The translations under genes and the position numbers were made by a program. From the NCBI RefSeq assembly GCF_950066645.1, contig NZ_CATMFB010000006.1, positions 62,001 through 126,000 of the forward strand: a DNA stretch of 64,000 bases. Reading direction: 5' to 3'. The stretch comes from an uncultured Thalassolituus sp. Its GTDB lineage: Bacteria > Pseudomonadota > Gammaproteobacteria > Pseudomonadales > Oceanobacteraceae. Positions 37,001-44,768 of the stretch are shown here, piece by piece (positions within the stretch are counted from its first letter, which is position 1; every line of letters starts with the position of its first letter). A model generated the notes under the pieces. The model had not been told where the DNA came from. It worked only from the letters and a program-made list of their open reading frames with translations, and did not search any database.

Positions 37001-37434
37001 AGCCCGAACAGAATATCCAGTGCGGAGGCCATGATGGCCGATTCCAGTGCAAAAAAGATAAAAGTAAACGAGGCATAGATCAGCGAGGTGACGGTCGATC
37101 CGATGTAACCGAAGCCGGCACCACGGGTAAGCAGGTCAATGTCGACGCCATCCCGGGCGGCGTAGTAGCTGATGGGAATCGCTGTCAGGAAGATAATTGC
37201 AGAAACAACCATCACCGCCAGCACTGTCGCCTGAACACCATAAATCAGGGTAATGGCAGCACCGATCGCTTCGAGTGCAAGAAATGAAATCGCGCCGAGG
37301 GCCGTATTAGAGACCCGCGCAGCAGACCAGCGCCGGGCATCTTTGGCGGTAAAGCGCAGGGCATAATCCTCCAGGGTCTGATTCGCTACCCAGCGGTTAT
37401 AACTGCGTCGGTTTGTCAGCGCCTGTTGCGCCAT
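34048..37434 (-). CDS. Hybrid sensor kinase with NCS1-transporter-like sensor domain
   Basis: 1128 residues. About 1-480 resembles NCS1 (nucleobase/allantoin/hydantoin) transporters: many helices, VSNTALGAISFLALEAIG and AYAGSIAWSNFFSRL. A cysteine cluster follows (C500, C503, C515, C523, C526, C527, C533, C537), then two more helices (about 570-630) and a short coiled coil. The kinase core has H682 in GGISHELRSPLNSILGY, an N-box QILINLLSNAVKF and GTGLGLTISQLL. A receiver follows with Asp968 (LVLLDISMPG), and about 110 further residues end the protein. The architecture parallels CbrA/CrbS-type kinases, which carry an SSS transporter domain. It is divergent from the amide transporter operon, so an amide, urea or related compound is the likely signal. 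Confidence 0.92.
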   Translation of the reverse strand: MAQQALTNRRSYNRWVANQTLEDYALRFTAKDARRWSAARVSNTALGAISFLALEAIGAAITLIYGVQATVLAVMVVSAIIFLTAIPISYYAARDGVDIDLLTRGAGFGYIGSTVTSLIYASFTFIFFALESAIMASALDILFGLPLWAGYLISAVVVIPLVTHGITLISRFQLWTQPLWLALQLAPFVFILWHEGSMLGDWSQFEGIQNPAPQQGGGFNLYYFGAASAVIFSLIAQIGEQVDFLRYLPEPDKRTRRRWWAALLMGGPGWILVGVVKILAGSFLAVLALNHGLPVSDAADPTQLYIIAFSYLTESPLVILALTGIFVVLCQVKINVTNAYAGSIAWSNFFSRLTHSHPGRVVWLFFNVMIALMLMALGVYESLEHILGIYSNVAVAWVGALVADLIINKPLGLSPNHIEFKRAYLYDINPVGFGSMILASLVGIFSYVGVAGPEASALSPYLALLTAFVTSPVIALVTRGRFYLARDVIQLTPVQAQHRCVVCDNDFDAEDMASCPAYKGHICSLCCTLESRCHDQCKDRARFSDQIEALLTAILPQSLAQRMRPGLLQFTGLLTIIGSVVGLLFWLVYMQVPIEDSGRLLLSSTLIQVYLLLLIIVGVLIWLFVLANESRELALGEANRQTELLTREIAAHEITDRALQEAKELAEAANLAKSRYLGGISHELRSPLNSILGYAQLLEKDASLNSRQSAKVSLIRRSGDHLADLIEGLLDISRIEAGRLEVRRDEVRIHSLLQELTEMFRLQAAEKGIEFNYQPPRYLPEVVRTDEKHLRQILINLLSNAVKFTQQGSVTLKVRYRSQVAEFTVSDTGSGIAEEERERIFQPFERIRKPGTVQQPGTGLGLTISQLLSDIMGGEISLESEPGKGSTFRLSLMLSSVSNPVPVSRSERAVSGYEGPAKTILVVDDNATHRGLVSEILQPAGFRILEATDAFSAAGIIHDPQIDLVLLDISMPGKTGWEFLREIRESGFIKPVIMVSADAEDKLSAAGQGAAEHPQERLNNDYLIKPIRDQVLLQKVGNALGLTWVYESDAEKVTTRTVTEPGVSVTHARQMIEMAELGYVSGIEELLVTLKASDDTAAYARETEALLRSFRFNDIISMNRKVVDHGRS

Positions 37435-37531
37435 GGTCTGTCCCCCGTGTGTTGCAACCTCCTGTTTTATTGTTATTCCTGGTTTTTCTCTGACTACTGA
37501 ATCACGTAATCACGTACCGTGCCAAGCGGAC

Positions 37532-37547
37532 TACGTCATTTGACGTA
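37532..37547. promoter_or_regulatory. Inverted repeat, likely response-regulator site in the urt/kinase promoter region
   Basis: TACGTCA-TT-TGACGTA, perfect 7-bp arms, midway between the kinase start (37434, minus) and the transporter start (37643, plus). Two related half-sites CACGTA lie just upstream at 37503-37508 and 37511-37516. The spacing fits a LuxR-type dimer plus auxiliary half-sites. Confidence 0.55.
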
Positions 37548-37642
37548 CCCCGGGAGGGTCATTCGGCGAATGTTACTGATGCCGCCAAACAAGCATTCTG
37601 CAAAGGCATCTGCAATTCCAACCACCGAAATGAGGCCTGACT

Positions 37643-38899
37643 ATGAAGCTACTCAACCTCGAAACAACCGCTCTTGTACGGCGCGGCTTTCTGAAACACC
37701 TGCTCGCAGTACCTGCCGCTCTGGCACTCGCGACCACCAGCCTGCCCACCATGGCAGACAGCGCGAATACTACCGGCCTGGCCGTCACCAAAGATACGGT
37801 GAAAGTCGGTATTCTGCATTCCGTCACCGGCACAATGGCCATCAGTGAAACCGGCTCTGTACAGGCTGAAAAGCTTGCTATCGAACAGATCAACGCCATG
37901 GGCGGTGTACTGGGTCGTAAGATCGAATACATCCAGGAAGACGGTGCCAGTGACTGGCCAACCTTCGCCGAAAAATCGAAAAAACTGCTGGTGAACGACA
38001 AGGTTGCAGCGGTCTTCGGTTGCTGGACGTCCGCTTCCCGTAAAGCCGCTCTGCCCGTGTTCGAGCAGTATAACGGTATGCTCTACTATCCGACCTTCTA
38101 CGAAGGTCTTGAGCAGTCACCTAACGTGATCTACACAGGTCAGGAAGCGACCCAGCAGATTCTCGAAGGTCTCGACTGGGCATCCCGTGAAAAAGGTGCG
38201 AAGAAATTCTACCTGCTCGGCTCCGACTACATCTGGCCACGTACCTCCAACAAAATTGCCCGTAAGCACATCGAGAATAAACTCGGTGCCAAAGTCGTGG
38301 GCGAAGAGTACTACCCGCTGGGTCACACTCAGTTCAACTCGGTGATCAACAAAATCAAGCTGAAGAAGCCTGACGTTGTATTTATCTCAGTGGTGGGCGG
38401 TTCTAACGTTGCTTTCTACAAGCAGCTGAAAGCCGCGGGCATCGACATGGGTAAAGAGAAGCCTCTGTTCCTGACCATCTCAGTGACTGAAGATGAAATT
38501 CTGGGCATTGGTGGTGAAAACATTGAAGGTATCTATGCCTCAATGAAGTACTTCCAGTCTCTGCCGAACGAAAACAACACCGCCTTCGTAAAAGCCTTTA
38601 AAGAGCGCTGGGGCGACGACATCGTGATTGGTGACGTAACTCAGGCAGCGTACCTTGGCCCATGGCTGTGGAAAGCGGCGGTAGAAAAAGCCGGCTCCTT
38701 CGATATCGACAAAGTGCGCGCTGCGTCACCGGGTATCGAGCTGACGACTGCTCCTGAAGGTTATGTCCGCGTTCACGAAAACCACCACCTCTGGTCTAAA
38801 ACCCGCGTTGGCCATGCCCAGCCAGATGGCCAGTACAAAGTGGTTTACGAGAGCTCTGAGCTGATCGAGCCTGATCCATTCCCAGAAGGTTACCAGTAA
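37643..38899 (+). CDS. urtA: Urea/short-chain amide ABC transporter, substrate-binding protein
   Basis: 418 residues. The N-terminal segment has RRGFLKHLLAVPAALALATTSLP, a signal peptide with a twin arginine, so Tat export is possible. The mature part is a Leu/Ile/Val-binding-type periplasmic protein: VGILHSVTGTMAISETGSVQ, VFGCWTSASRKAALPVFE, YPTFYEGLEQSPNVIYTG. These motifs are the UrtA/FmdD subgroup that binds urea or short amides. GAGG lies eight bases before the ATG. It is the first gene of the operon; co-transcribed amidase and formamidase genes favour amides as the main ligand. Confidence 0.93.
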   Translation: MKLLNLETTALVRRGFLKHLLAVPAALALATTSLPTMADSANTTGLAVTKDTVKVGILHSVTGTMAISETGSVQAEKLAIEQINAMGGVLGRKIEYIQEDGASDWPTFAEKSKKLLVNDKVAAVFGCWTSASRKAALPVFEQYNGMLYYPTFYEGLEQSPNVIYTGQEATQQILEGLDWASREKGAKKFYLLGSDYIWPRTSNKIARKHIENKLGAKVVGEEYYPLGHTQFNSVINKIKLKKPDVVFISVVGGSNVAFYKQLKAAGIDMGKEKPLFLTISVTEDEILGIGGENIEGIYASMKYFQSLPNENNTAFVKAFKERWGDDIVIGDVTQAAYLGPWLWKAAVEKAGSFDIDKVRAASPGIELTTAPEGYVRVHENHHLWSKTRVGHAQPDGQYKVVYESSELIEPDPFPEGYQ

Positions 38900-39012
38900 G
38901 ACTCACCGCAATATCTAAGTCTTATCTGATCTGAAAAAGCGGCCCTGTCCCCAGTACTTCAAGTACAGACATCAAAGACAGTGGCCGCCACCAACCACCG
39001 GGGAGAAACATC

Positions 39013-39939
39013 ATGTTTGCCGAATATACCGCGGCCGAGCTGACCTCCATTTTTGCCATGCAGGGTTTTGCCGGTCTTATTCTCTTTTCTGTTTTTGTTC
39101 TGATGGCGCTGGGTCTGGCAATTATTTTTGGCCAGATGGGCGTGATCAATATGGCACACGGCGAATTTATGATTCTCGGTGCTTACACCACTTACCTGAT
39201 TTCCAATCTGTTCGCAGATTATCTGCCTGGAATTTATTCCAGTTACTTTTTTATCGCCATGATCGTGGCCTTCTTTGTCACCGGGGCACTCGGGGCCTTT
39301 GTCGAATGGGCGATGATCCGTCACCTGTATCACCGCCCGCTCGACACTCTGCTCGCCACCTGGGGTCTGAGTCTGATCATGCAGCAGTTTTACCGCACCG
39401 TATTTGGCGCGCGTGAAGTTGGCGTGACACTGCCAGACTGGCTGATGGGCTCAATCGCCGTCACTGACATGGTAGAAATTCCGATCAACGGTCTGTTTGT
39501 GATGGGCCTCACCATCGTCATTACCGTCGGCGTTGCTCTGATGATGCAGAGATCGCACCTGGGTAAGCAGACACGCGCTGTCGTACAGAACCGTCCTATG
39601 GCTGCTGCCGTGGGTATTAATACCGAAAAAGTCGACCGCCTGACCTTCGCATTGGGTTGCGGTATTGCCGGTGTTGCTGGCTCGGCCTTCACTATGATCG
39701 GCTCGACCGGCCCGACTTCCGGCCAGCTCTACATCGTGGATACCTTCCTTGTGGTCGTCTTCGGTGGTGCAGCCAGCCTGCTCGGTACTGTGGCCTCGGC
39801 CTTCACCATTTCTCAGGCTCAATCCACCATGGAGTTCTTCCTCTCTGGTTCGATGGCCAAAGTGCTCACCCTGCTTGTTGTCGTTGGCATTCTGATGCTG
39901 CGTCCACAGGGCCTGTTCACTCTGAAAGTACGTCGCTGA
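39013..39939 (+). CDS. urtB: Urea/amide ABC transporter, permease UrtB
   Basis: 308 residues with about eight membrane helices, in the LivH family. VFVLMALGLAIIFGQMGVINMAHGEFMILGAY is the characteristic first-helix region. A second conserved stretch runs from RAVVQNRPMAAAVGINTEKVDRLTFALGCGIAGVAG to the VVVFGGAASLLGT loop, the EAA-like contact with the ATPases. It forms the pore with UrtC. This length fits the FmdE-like short form; some UrtB proteins carry an extra N-terminal periplasmic part. It lies 113 bases after urtA. Confidence 0.95.
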   Translation: MFAEYTAAELTSIFAMQGFAGLILFSVFVLMALGLAIIFGQMGVINMAHGEFMILGAYTTYLISNLFADYLPGIYSSYFFIAMIVAFFVTGALGAFVEWAMIRHLYHRPLDTLLATWGLSLIMQQFYRTVFGAREVGVTLPDWLMGSIAVTDMVEIPINGLFVMGLTIVITVGVALMMQRSHLGKQTRAVVQNRPMAAAVGINTEKVDRLTFALGCGIAGVAGSAFTMIGSTGPTSGQLYIVDTFLVVVFGGAASLLGTVASAFTISQAQSTMEFFLSGSMAKVLTLLVVVGILMLRPQGLFTLKVRR

Positions 39940-39952
39940 GGGGGTTGAAAAT

Positions 39953-41131
39953 ATGAATAAAGTCGCAGCATTTATCGGCAAAAATCAGTACAGCCACATG
40001 ATTATTCTGGCGCTGTTACTGCTCGTTGTTCTGCCATTATCTCTCGATATTTTCCGCCTCAATTTAGTAGGCAAATATCTCACCTACGCCTTCGTCGCAC
40101 TGGGCCTTGTGCTCTGCTGGGGTTACGGCGGTATTTTAAGTCTCGGCCAGGGCGTGTTCTTTGGTCTGGGCGGTTACTGCATGGCGATGTTCCTCAAGCT
40201 TGAGGCATCGTCTCCTGAAAACACGGCGATTCAGTCAACGCCAGGTATCCCGGACTTTATGGACTGGAACCAGCTGACGGCCCTGCCGTGGTTCTGGGAG
40301 CCCTTCCACAGCTTCACCTTTACTGTGTTCGCTGTGATTCTTGTACCGGCTATTTTCGCCTTCATTATTGCCGTCGCCATGTTTAAACGTCGCGTCGGTG
40401 GTGTGTACTTCGCGATTATCACTCAGGCCGTGGCTGCCATTATGACCATCCTCATTATTGGTCAGCAGGGCTACACCGGTGGTGTGAACGGTATTACCGA
40501 CCTGCGCACTCTGCACGGCTGGGATATCCGTACCGACGACGCAAAATACATTCTCTACTACGTGAATGCCTTGCTGTTGTTCCTGTGCCTGTTCGTGGCG
40601 GCTTTTGTCATCAAGAGCAAACTGGGCCGCTTACTCGTCGCAATGCGCGAACGGGAAGACCGTGTGCGTTTCTCGGGTTACGACGTGTCCGCCTTCAAGA
40701 TCTTTATCTTCTGCCTGGCAGCAGCGATCTCAGCCATCGGTGGCGCCATGTTCACCCTGCAGGTCGGCTTTATGTCACCGTCGTTCGTCGGCATCGTGCC
40801 TTCGATTGAAATGGTGATTTTCTGTGCCCTGGGCGGCCGCCTGTCCATCCTGGGTGCGGTGTACGGCACTCTGCTGGTGAACTACGCAAAAACCAGTTTC
40901 TCCGAAACCTTCCCTGAACTCTGGCTGTTCGCCATGGGTGCACTGTTTATCGGTGTTGTGATGGCCTTCCCGAATGGTCTGGCCGGTATCTACCAGCGTT
41001 ACATGGAGCCATGGCTGCTGAAGCTCAGCAAAAAAGATGAATCACCGTCAGCACCCGCTGTGGGCGCGTCGGAAAAAGCACCAGAAAGCAGCGATGAGCC
41101 AATGACTTCTGAGGAGCGTAAACATGCTTGA
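39953..41131 (+). CDS. urtC: Urea/amide ABC transporter, permease UrtC
   Basis: 392 residues, LivM-family permease with about eight to ten membrane helices. Recognisable parts are ALGLVLCWGYGGILSLGQGVFFGLGGYCMAM and the loop MREREDRVRFSGYDVSAFKIFIFCLAAAISAIGGAMF. It carries an insertion of about 30 residues near residue 90 and a hydrophilic C-terminal tail of about 40 residues (SPSAPAVGASEKAPESSDEP). It pairs with UrtB. The gene starts 13 bases after urtB and ends overlapping urtD by eight bases. Confidence 0.95.
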   Translation: MNKVAAFIGKNQYSHMIILALLLLVVLPLSLDIFRLNLVGKYLTYAFVALGLVLCWGYGGILSLGQGVFFGLGGYCMAMFLKLEASSPENTAIQSTPGIPDFMDWNQLTALPWFWEPFHSFTFTVFAVILVPAIFAFIIAVAMFKRRVGGVYFAIITQAVAAIMTILIIGQQGYTGGVNGITDLRTLHGWDIRTDDAKYILYYVNALLLFLCLFVAAFVIKSKLGRLLVAMREREDRVRFSGYDVSAFKIFIFCLAAAISAIGGAMFTLQVGFMSPSFVGIVPSIEMVIFCALGGRLSILGAVYGTLLVNYAKTSFSETFPELWLFAMGALFIGVVMAFPNGLAGIYQRYMEPWLLKLSKKDESPSAPAVGASEKAPESSDEPMTSEERKHA

Positions 41132-41888
41132 GTCAACCAAATCCATCCCAGCGAAAGACTTTGTATTGAGCGTTGAAGGCCTGACCGTCTCCTTCGATGG
41201 CTTCAAAGCAGTGAATGATTTATCGCTTTACGTAGAAGAACAGGAAATCCGCGTGATTATCGGCCCTAACGGGGCCGGTAAAACCACGGTACTCGATCTG
41301 ATCTGCGGCCGCACCAAGGCCACCGAAGGCTCAATTAAATTTAAGGGCAAAGAACTGACCAAGCTGAACGAGCACCAGATAGTGCACGCCGGTGTGGGTC
41401 GTAAATTTCAGAACCCGTCGATTTATGAAGACCTGACGGTGTTCGAGAATCTGGAGCTGTCTTACCCACGTGGGCGCAATGTCTGGGGCGCCCTCTTCTT
41501 CCGCCGCGATGCCGAAGTCGTCGCCAAAGTAGAAGAAATTGCCGACATGATTTTCCTCGGCGACAAACTCGATATGTCAGCCGATCTGCTGTCGCACGGC
41601 CAGAAGCAGTGGTTAGAAATCGGCATGCTGCTGATTCAGGATCCGGAGCTGCTGATGCTGGATGAACCGGTGGCGGGCATGTCAGTCTCCGAGCGCAAAC
41701 AGACTGCCGAACTCCTGCAGCGCATCACCAAAGACCGCTCAGTACTGGTGATTGAACACGATATGCAGTTCGTCGCAGACATCGCCGATCGGGTCACTGT
41801 ACTGCACCAGGGCAAGGTCCTCTCTGAGGGCTCGATGGACCGGGTGCAGTCTGATCCGAAAGTTATCGAAGTTTATCTGGGTCACTGA
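41124..41888 (+). CDS. urtD: Urea/amide ABC transporter, ATP-binding protein UrtD
   Basis: 254 residues, LivG-type ABC ATPase. Walker A is GPNGAGKTT near 50-58, the signature segment is LSHGQKQWLEIGMLL, and Walker B is LLMLDEPVAGM. The signature starts LSHGQ, a variant of LSGGQ normal for the UrtD group. GAGGAG lies upstream of the ATG, and the start overlaps urtC. It energises import together with UrtE. Confidence 0.95.
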   Translation: MLESTKSIPAKDFVLSVEGLTVSFDGFKAVNDLSLYVEEQEIRVIIGPNGAGKTTVLDLICGRTKATEGSIKFKGKELTKLNEHQIVHAGVGRKFQNPSIYEDLTVFENLELSYPRGRNVWGALFFRRDAEVVAKVEEIADMIFLGDKLDMSADLLSHGQKQWLEIGMLLIQDPELLMLDEPVAGMSVSERKQTAELLQRITKDRSVLVIEHDMQFVADIADRVTVLHQGKVLSEGSMDRVQSDPKVIEVYLGH

Positions 41889-41899
41889 GGAAAGCCGCC

Positions 41900-42589
41900 A
41901 TGATGCAATTAACCGATTACTCCGTTGCCTACGGTCAGAGCACCATCATTGATGGCATGAACCTGACGCTGAACAAGAACGAGATCATCGCCATCCTGGG
42001 TCGTAACGGCATGGGTAAAACCACGCTGATGAAGTCTCTGATCGGCATGATTCCCAGCCAGGGCGGCAAGGTAACTCTCGAAGATACCGAAATTACGCCG
42101 ATGAAAAGCTACCAGCGCGTCGGGGCAGGTCTGGGTTTTGTACCTCAGGGGCGGATGATCTTTTCCACCATGACGGTCGAAGAAAATATCGAAACCGGCC
42201 TCACCAGTACCGGTAAAAAAGAGATCCCGTCGGATCTTTACAGCATCTTCCCGGTGCTGGATGAAATGAAACACCGCCGCGGTGGCAACCTCTCCGGCGG
42301 TCAGCAACAACAGCTGGCCATTGCCCGTGCGCTGGCCAGTAACCCCAGTGTACTGCTGCTGGATGAACCCACCGAAGGTATCCAGCCAAGCATCATTAAA
42401 GATATGGCGCGCACGCTGAAACAGATCCGTACCCAGCGTGGGCTGTCGATTCTGGTATCTGAGCAGGTGCTGAGTTTTGCGCTTGATGTTGCTGACCGGA
42501 TTCTGGTGATTGAGAAAGGAAAAATTGTACTGGATGTACCTGTGGAAGAAGCCGACCACGAAACCATTTCCAAGTACTTATCGGTTTAA
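41900..42589 (+). CDS. urtE: Urea/amide ABC transporter, ATP-binding protein UrtE
   Basis: 229 residues, LivF-type ABC ATPase. Walker A is [16 protein letters not shown], the signature is [15 protein letters not shown], and Walker B is [13 protein letters not shown], the last being typical of UrtE. The gene begins with two Met codons after GAGGAAAG and lies 11 bases after urtD. It closes the five-gene transporter set. Confidence 0.95.
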   Translation: MMQLTDYSVAYGQSTIIDGMNLTLNKNEIIAILGRNGMGKTTLMKSLIGMIPSQGGKVTLEDTEITPMKSYQRVGAGLGFVPQGRMIFSTMTVEENIETGLTSTGKKEIPSDLYSIFPVLDEMKHRRGGNLSGGQQQQLAIARALASNPSVLLLDEPTEGIQPSIIKDMARTLKQIRTQRGLSILVSEQVLSFALDVADRILVIEKGKIVLDVPVEEADHETISKYLSV

Positions 42590-42621
42590 TTTTTTCTTAT
42601 CTGAAAACTGGAGAGTTTTTT

Positions 42622-43668
42622 ATGCGTCATGGTGATATTTCAAGCAGCCCCGATACCGTCGGTGTCGCCGTCGTTAACTACAAAATGCCACGCCTGCACA
42701 CAAAAGAAGATGTGCTGGAAAACGCCGGAAAAATAGCCGACATGATCAAAGGTATGAAGGTCGGCCTGCCAGGGCTTGATCTGGTCGTATTCCCGGAATA
42801 CAGCACCATGGGCATCATGTACGACGAAGAGGAAATGTACGCGACCGCAACGACGATTCCTGGCCCAGAGACCGATATTTTCGCTGCAGCCTGCAAAGAA
42901 GCCGACACCTGGGGCATCTTTTCATTAACCGGCGAACAACATGAAGAACACCCGAATAAAGCACCCTACAACACCCTCGTTCTGATCAATAACCAGGGAG
43001 AAATTGTTCAGAAATACCGTAAGTGTATCCCCTGGTGTCCGATCGAAGGTTGGTATCCCGGCGACCGCACGTACGTCAGCGAGGGCCCTAAAGGCCTGAA
43101 AATCAGCCTCATCATCTGTGACGACGGTAACTATCCGGAAATCTGGCGCGACTGCGCGATGCGCGGCGCCGAACTGATTGTACGCTGTCAGGGCTATATG
43201 TACCCGGCCAAAGAACAGCAGATCATGATGGCCAAGTGCATGGCATGGGCCAACAACTGCTATGTCGCTGTTGCGAACGCCACTGGCTTTGACGGTGTTT
43301 ATTCCTACTTTGGTCACTCAGCACTGGTCGGCTTTGATGGCCGTACGTTAGGCGAATGCGGCGAAGAAGATATGGGCGTGCAGTACGCGCAGTTGTCGGT
43401 CTCTCAGATCCGCGATGCCCGTGCCAATGACCAGTCTCAGAACCACTTATTCAAACTCCTGCATCGCGGCTACAGCGGTGTTCACGCCTCCGGCGACGGC
43501 GATAAAGGCATTGCCGACTGCCCGTTCGAGTTCTACCGCACCTGGGTCACTGACGCAGAAAAAGCACAGGCCGATGTGGAAGCCATGACACGCACCACGG
43601 TCGGTGTTGCCGATTGCCCGGTCGGTAATCTCCCTGTGGCAGAACGCAGCATGGAGGCCGGCGAGTAA
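42622..43668 (+). CDS. amiE: Aliphatic amidase
   Basis: 348 residues, nearly collinear with the Pseudomonas aliphatic amidase AmiE. It hydrolyses acetamide, propionamide and similar amides to acid and ammonia in the cytosol. The nitrilase-fold triad is Glu59 (FPEYSTMG), Lys134 (KYRKCIPWC) and Cys166 ([11 protein letters not shown]), at the same positions as in the Pseudomonas enzyme. The N-terminus MRHGDISSS and the ending with VGVADCPVG also match. Formamidase AmiF is a close relative, but these N-terminal and middle features favour AmiE. It is 33 bases after urtE and upstream of amiB. Confidence 0.95.
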   Translation: MRHGDISSSPDTVGVAVVNYKMPRLHTKEDVLENAGKIADMIKGMKVGLPGLDLVVFPEYSTMGIMYDEEEMYATATTIPGPETDIFAAACKEADTWGIFSLTGEQHEEHPNKAPYNTLVLINNQGEIVQKYRKCIPWCPIEGWYPGDRTYVSEGPKGLKISLIICDDGNYPEIWRDCAMRGAELIVRCQGYMYPAKEQQIMMAKCMAWANNCYVAVANATGFDGVYSYFGHSALVGFDGRTLGECGEEDMGVQYAQLSVSQIRDARANDQSQNHLFKLLHRGYSGVHASGDGDKGIADCPFEFYRTWVTDAEKAQADVEAMTRTTVGVADCPVGNLPVAERSMEAGE

Positions 43669-43682
43669 TCGCCGGAGCCAGC

Positions 43683-44768
43683 ATGGTCTTCGCTAACGAA
43701 CGTTTACGGGAACAGACACGAAGCGCTAAGCCGTCAAGAGTTGCGCCGTCCCGGTTTGCGTTTAATCCGTCGGACGTCGCCACCAGCCTGCGGGCGCACA
43801 TCCGTGGTCAGGACGAGGTGATCAACCGGCTGGAAGATCAGCTGAATGTTATTGCCAGTGGTCTGTATGACGAGCGCAGACCGCTTCTGTCCGCACTGTT
43901 TATTGGCGCAACAGGCACCGGAAAAACAGAGACAGTACGTCAGCTCGCTAAGGCGATTCACGGGCGCACTGATGCTTTCTGCCGGATTGATATGAACACT
44001 CTGTCGCAGGCTCACTACAGCGCCGCCATCACTGGCGCTCCTCCGGGCTATGTCGGCAGTAAAGAAAATCTCAGTCTGTTTGACGATGACCTGCTGTGCG
44101 GCACATCGACGCGCCCCGGCATTGTGCTTTTTGACGAAATTGAAAAAGCCGATACCTCAGTGGTTCGCGCCCTGATGAACGTGCTTGATAACGGCGTACT
44201 TAAACTTGCGTCGGGACAGAAGTCTCTGTCATTTCACAACACCCTGGTGTTTATGACCAGCAACGTTGGCAGCCGTCAGGCCGACCGCCTCGGCTGGCTG
44301 GAACAGCTTCCCGGAATGAATCGCCCTGCGGTTTATAAACGTGCCCTACTGCGCCATTTTGATACCGAATTTATTAACCGTATTGGCATTGTCGAATACT
44401 TTTCGGCGCTCCCGTCTACGGCGTTACCAGGTCTCGTTGAGCAGCTCGAAAGCGGGCTGAATGAACGACTGAAAAAGCAGCAGCTGTCTATTGCCATGGA
44501 TAGCCATGCGCGCCTTTTCATTGCCCAGCACGCGGATACCAAACGTTATGGCGCGCGGGCTTTAGAGCGGGCTTTCCGCGATCACGTTATTACAGGAGTG
44601 GCGCGTTTTATTCAGACAGCGACCACCGCCACCACGCATCTTTGCCTGAAGATCAGCGCCAATCATCAGAGCCTGATTTTCCGGCCGGAATATTCTGCCG
44701 ACGACGCAGAACACACACTGACTACCCCTACCAGCCTTTCGGCGACCCAAGGAGAAAACCATGACTGA
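43683..44768 (+). CDS. amiB: AAA+ ATPase of the ClpA/ClpB type, AmiB-like
   Basis: 361 residues: a single AAA+ module of the Clp C-terminal type. Walker A is GATGTGKT (75-82), the pore-loop-like segment is GAPPGYVGSKE (118-128), Walker B is VLFDEIEKA (148-156), and sensor regions follow (MTSNVGS near 205, then the R-finger area FINRIG). The end YGARALERAFRDHV belongs to the D2-small domain. It lacks a Clp N-domain and first AAA module. In Pseudomonas, amiB follows amiE in the amidase operon and its role is not settled. Start has GGAG seven bases upstream; its end overlaps fmdA by eight bases. Confidence 0.9.
   Translation: MVFANERLREQTRSAKPSRVAPSRFAFNPSDVATSLRAHIRGQDEVINRLEDQLNVIASGLYDERRPLLSALFIGATGTGKTETVRQLAKAIHGRTDAFCRIDMNTLSQAHYSAAITGAPPGYVGSKENLSLFDDDLLCGTSTRPGIVLFDEIEKADTSVVRALMNVLDNGVLKLASGQKSLSFHNTLVFMTSNVGSRQADRLGWLEQLPGMNRPAVYKRALLRHFDTEFINRIGIVEYFSALPSTALPGLVEQLESGLNERLKKQQLSIAMDSHARLFIAQHADTKRYGARALERAFRDHVITGVARFIQTATTATTHLCLKISANHQSLIFRPEYSADDAEHTLTTPTSLSATQGENHD

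Noticed and set aside
37435-37642. Sigma-54 promoter for the amide operon
   Set aside because: Nitrogen genes often use sigma-54, but no TGGCAC-N5-TTGC type -24/-12 pair with correct spacing was found between the kinase and urtA.
37519-37848. 109-codon frame upstream of and into urtA
   Set aside because: Overlaps the urtA signal peptide and the promoter palindrome in another frame; low-complexity Arg-rich translation.
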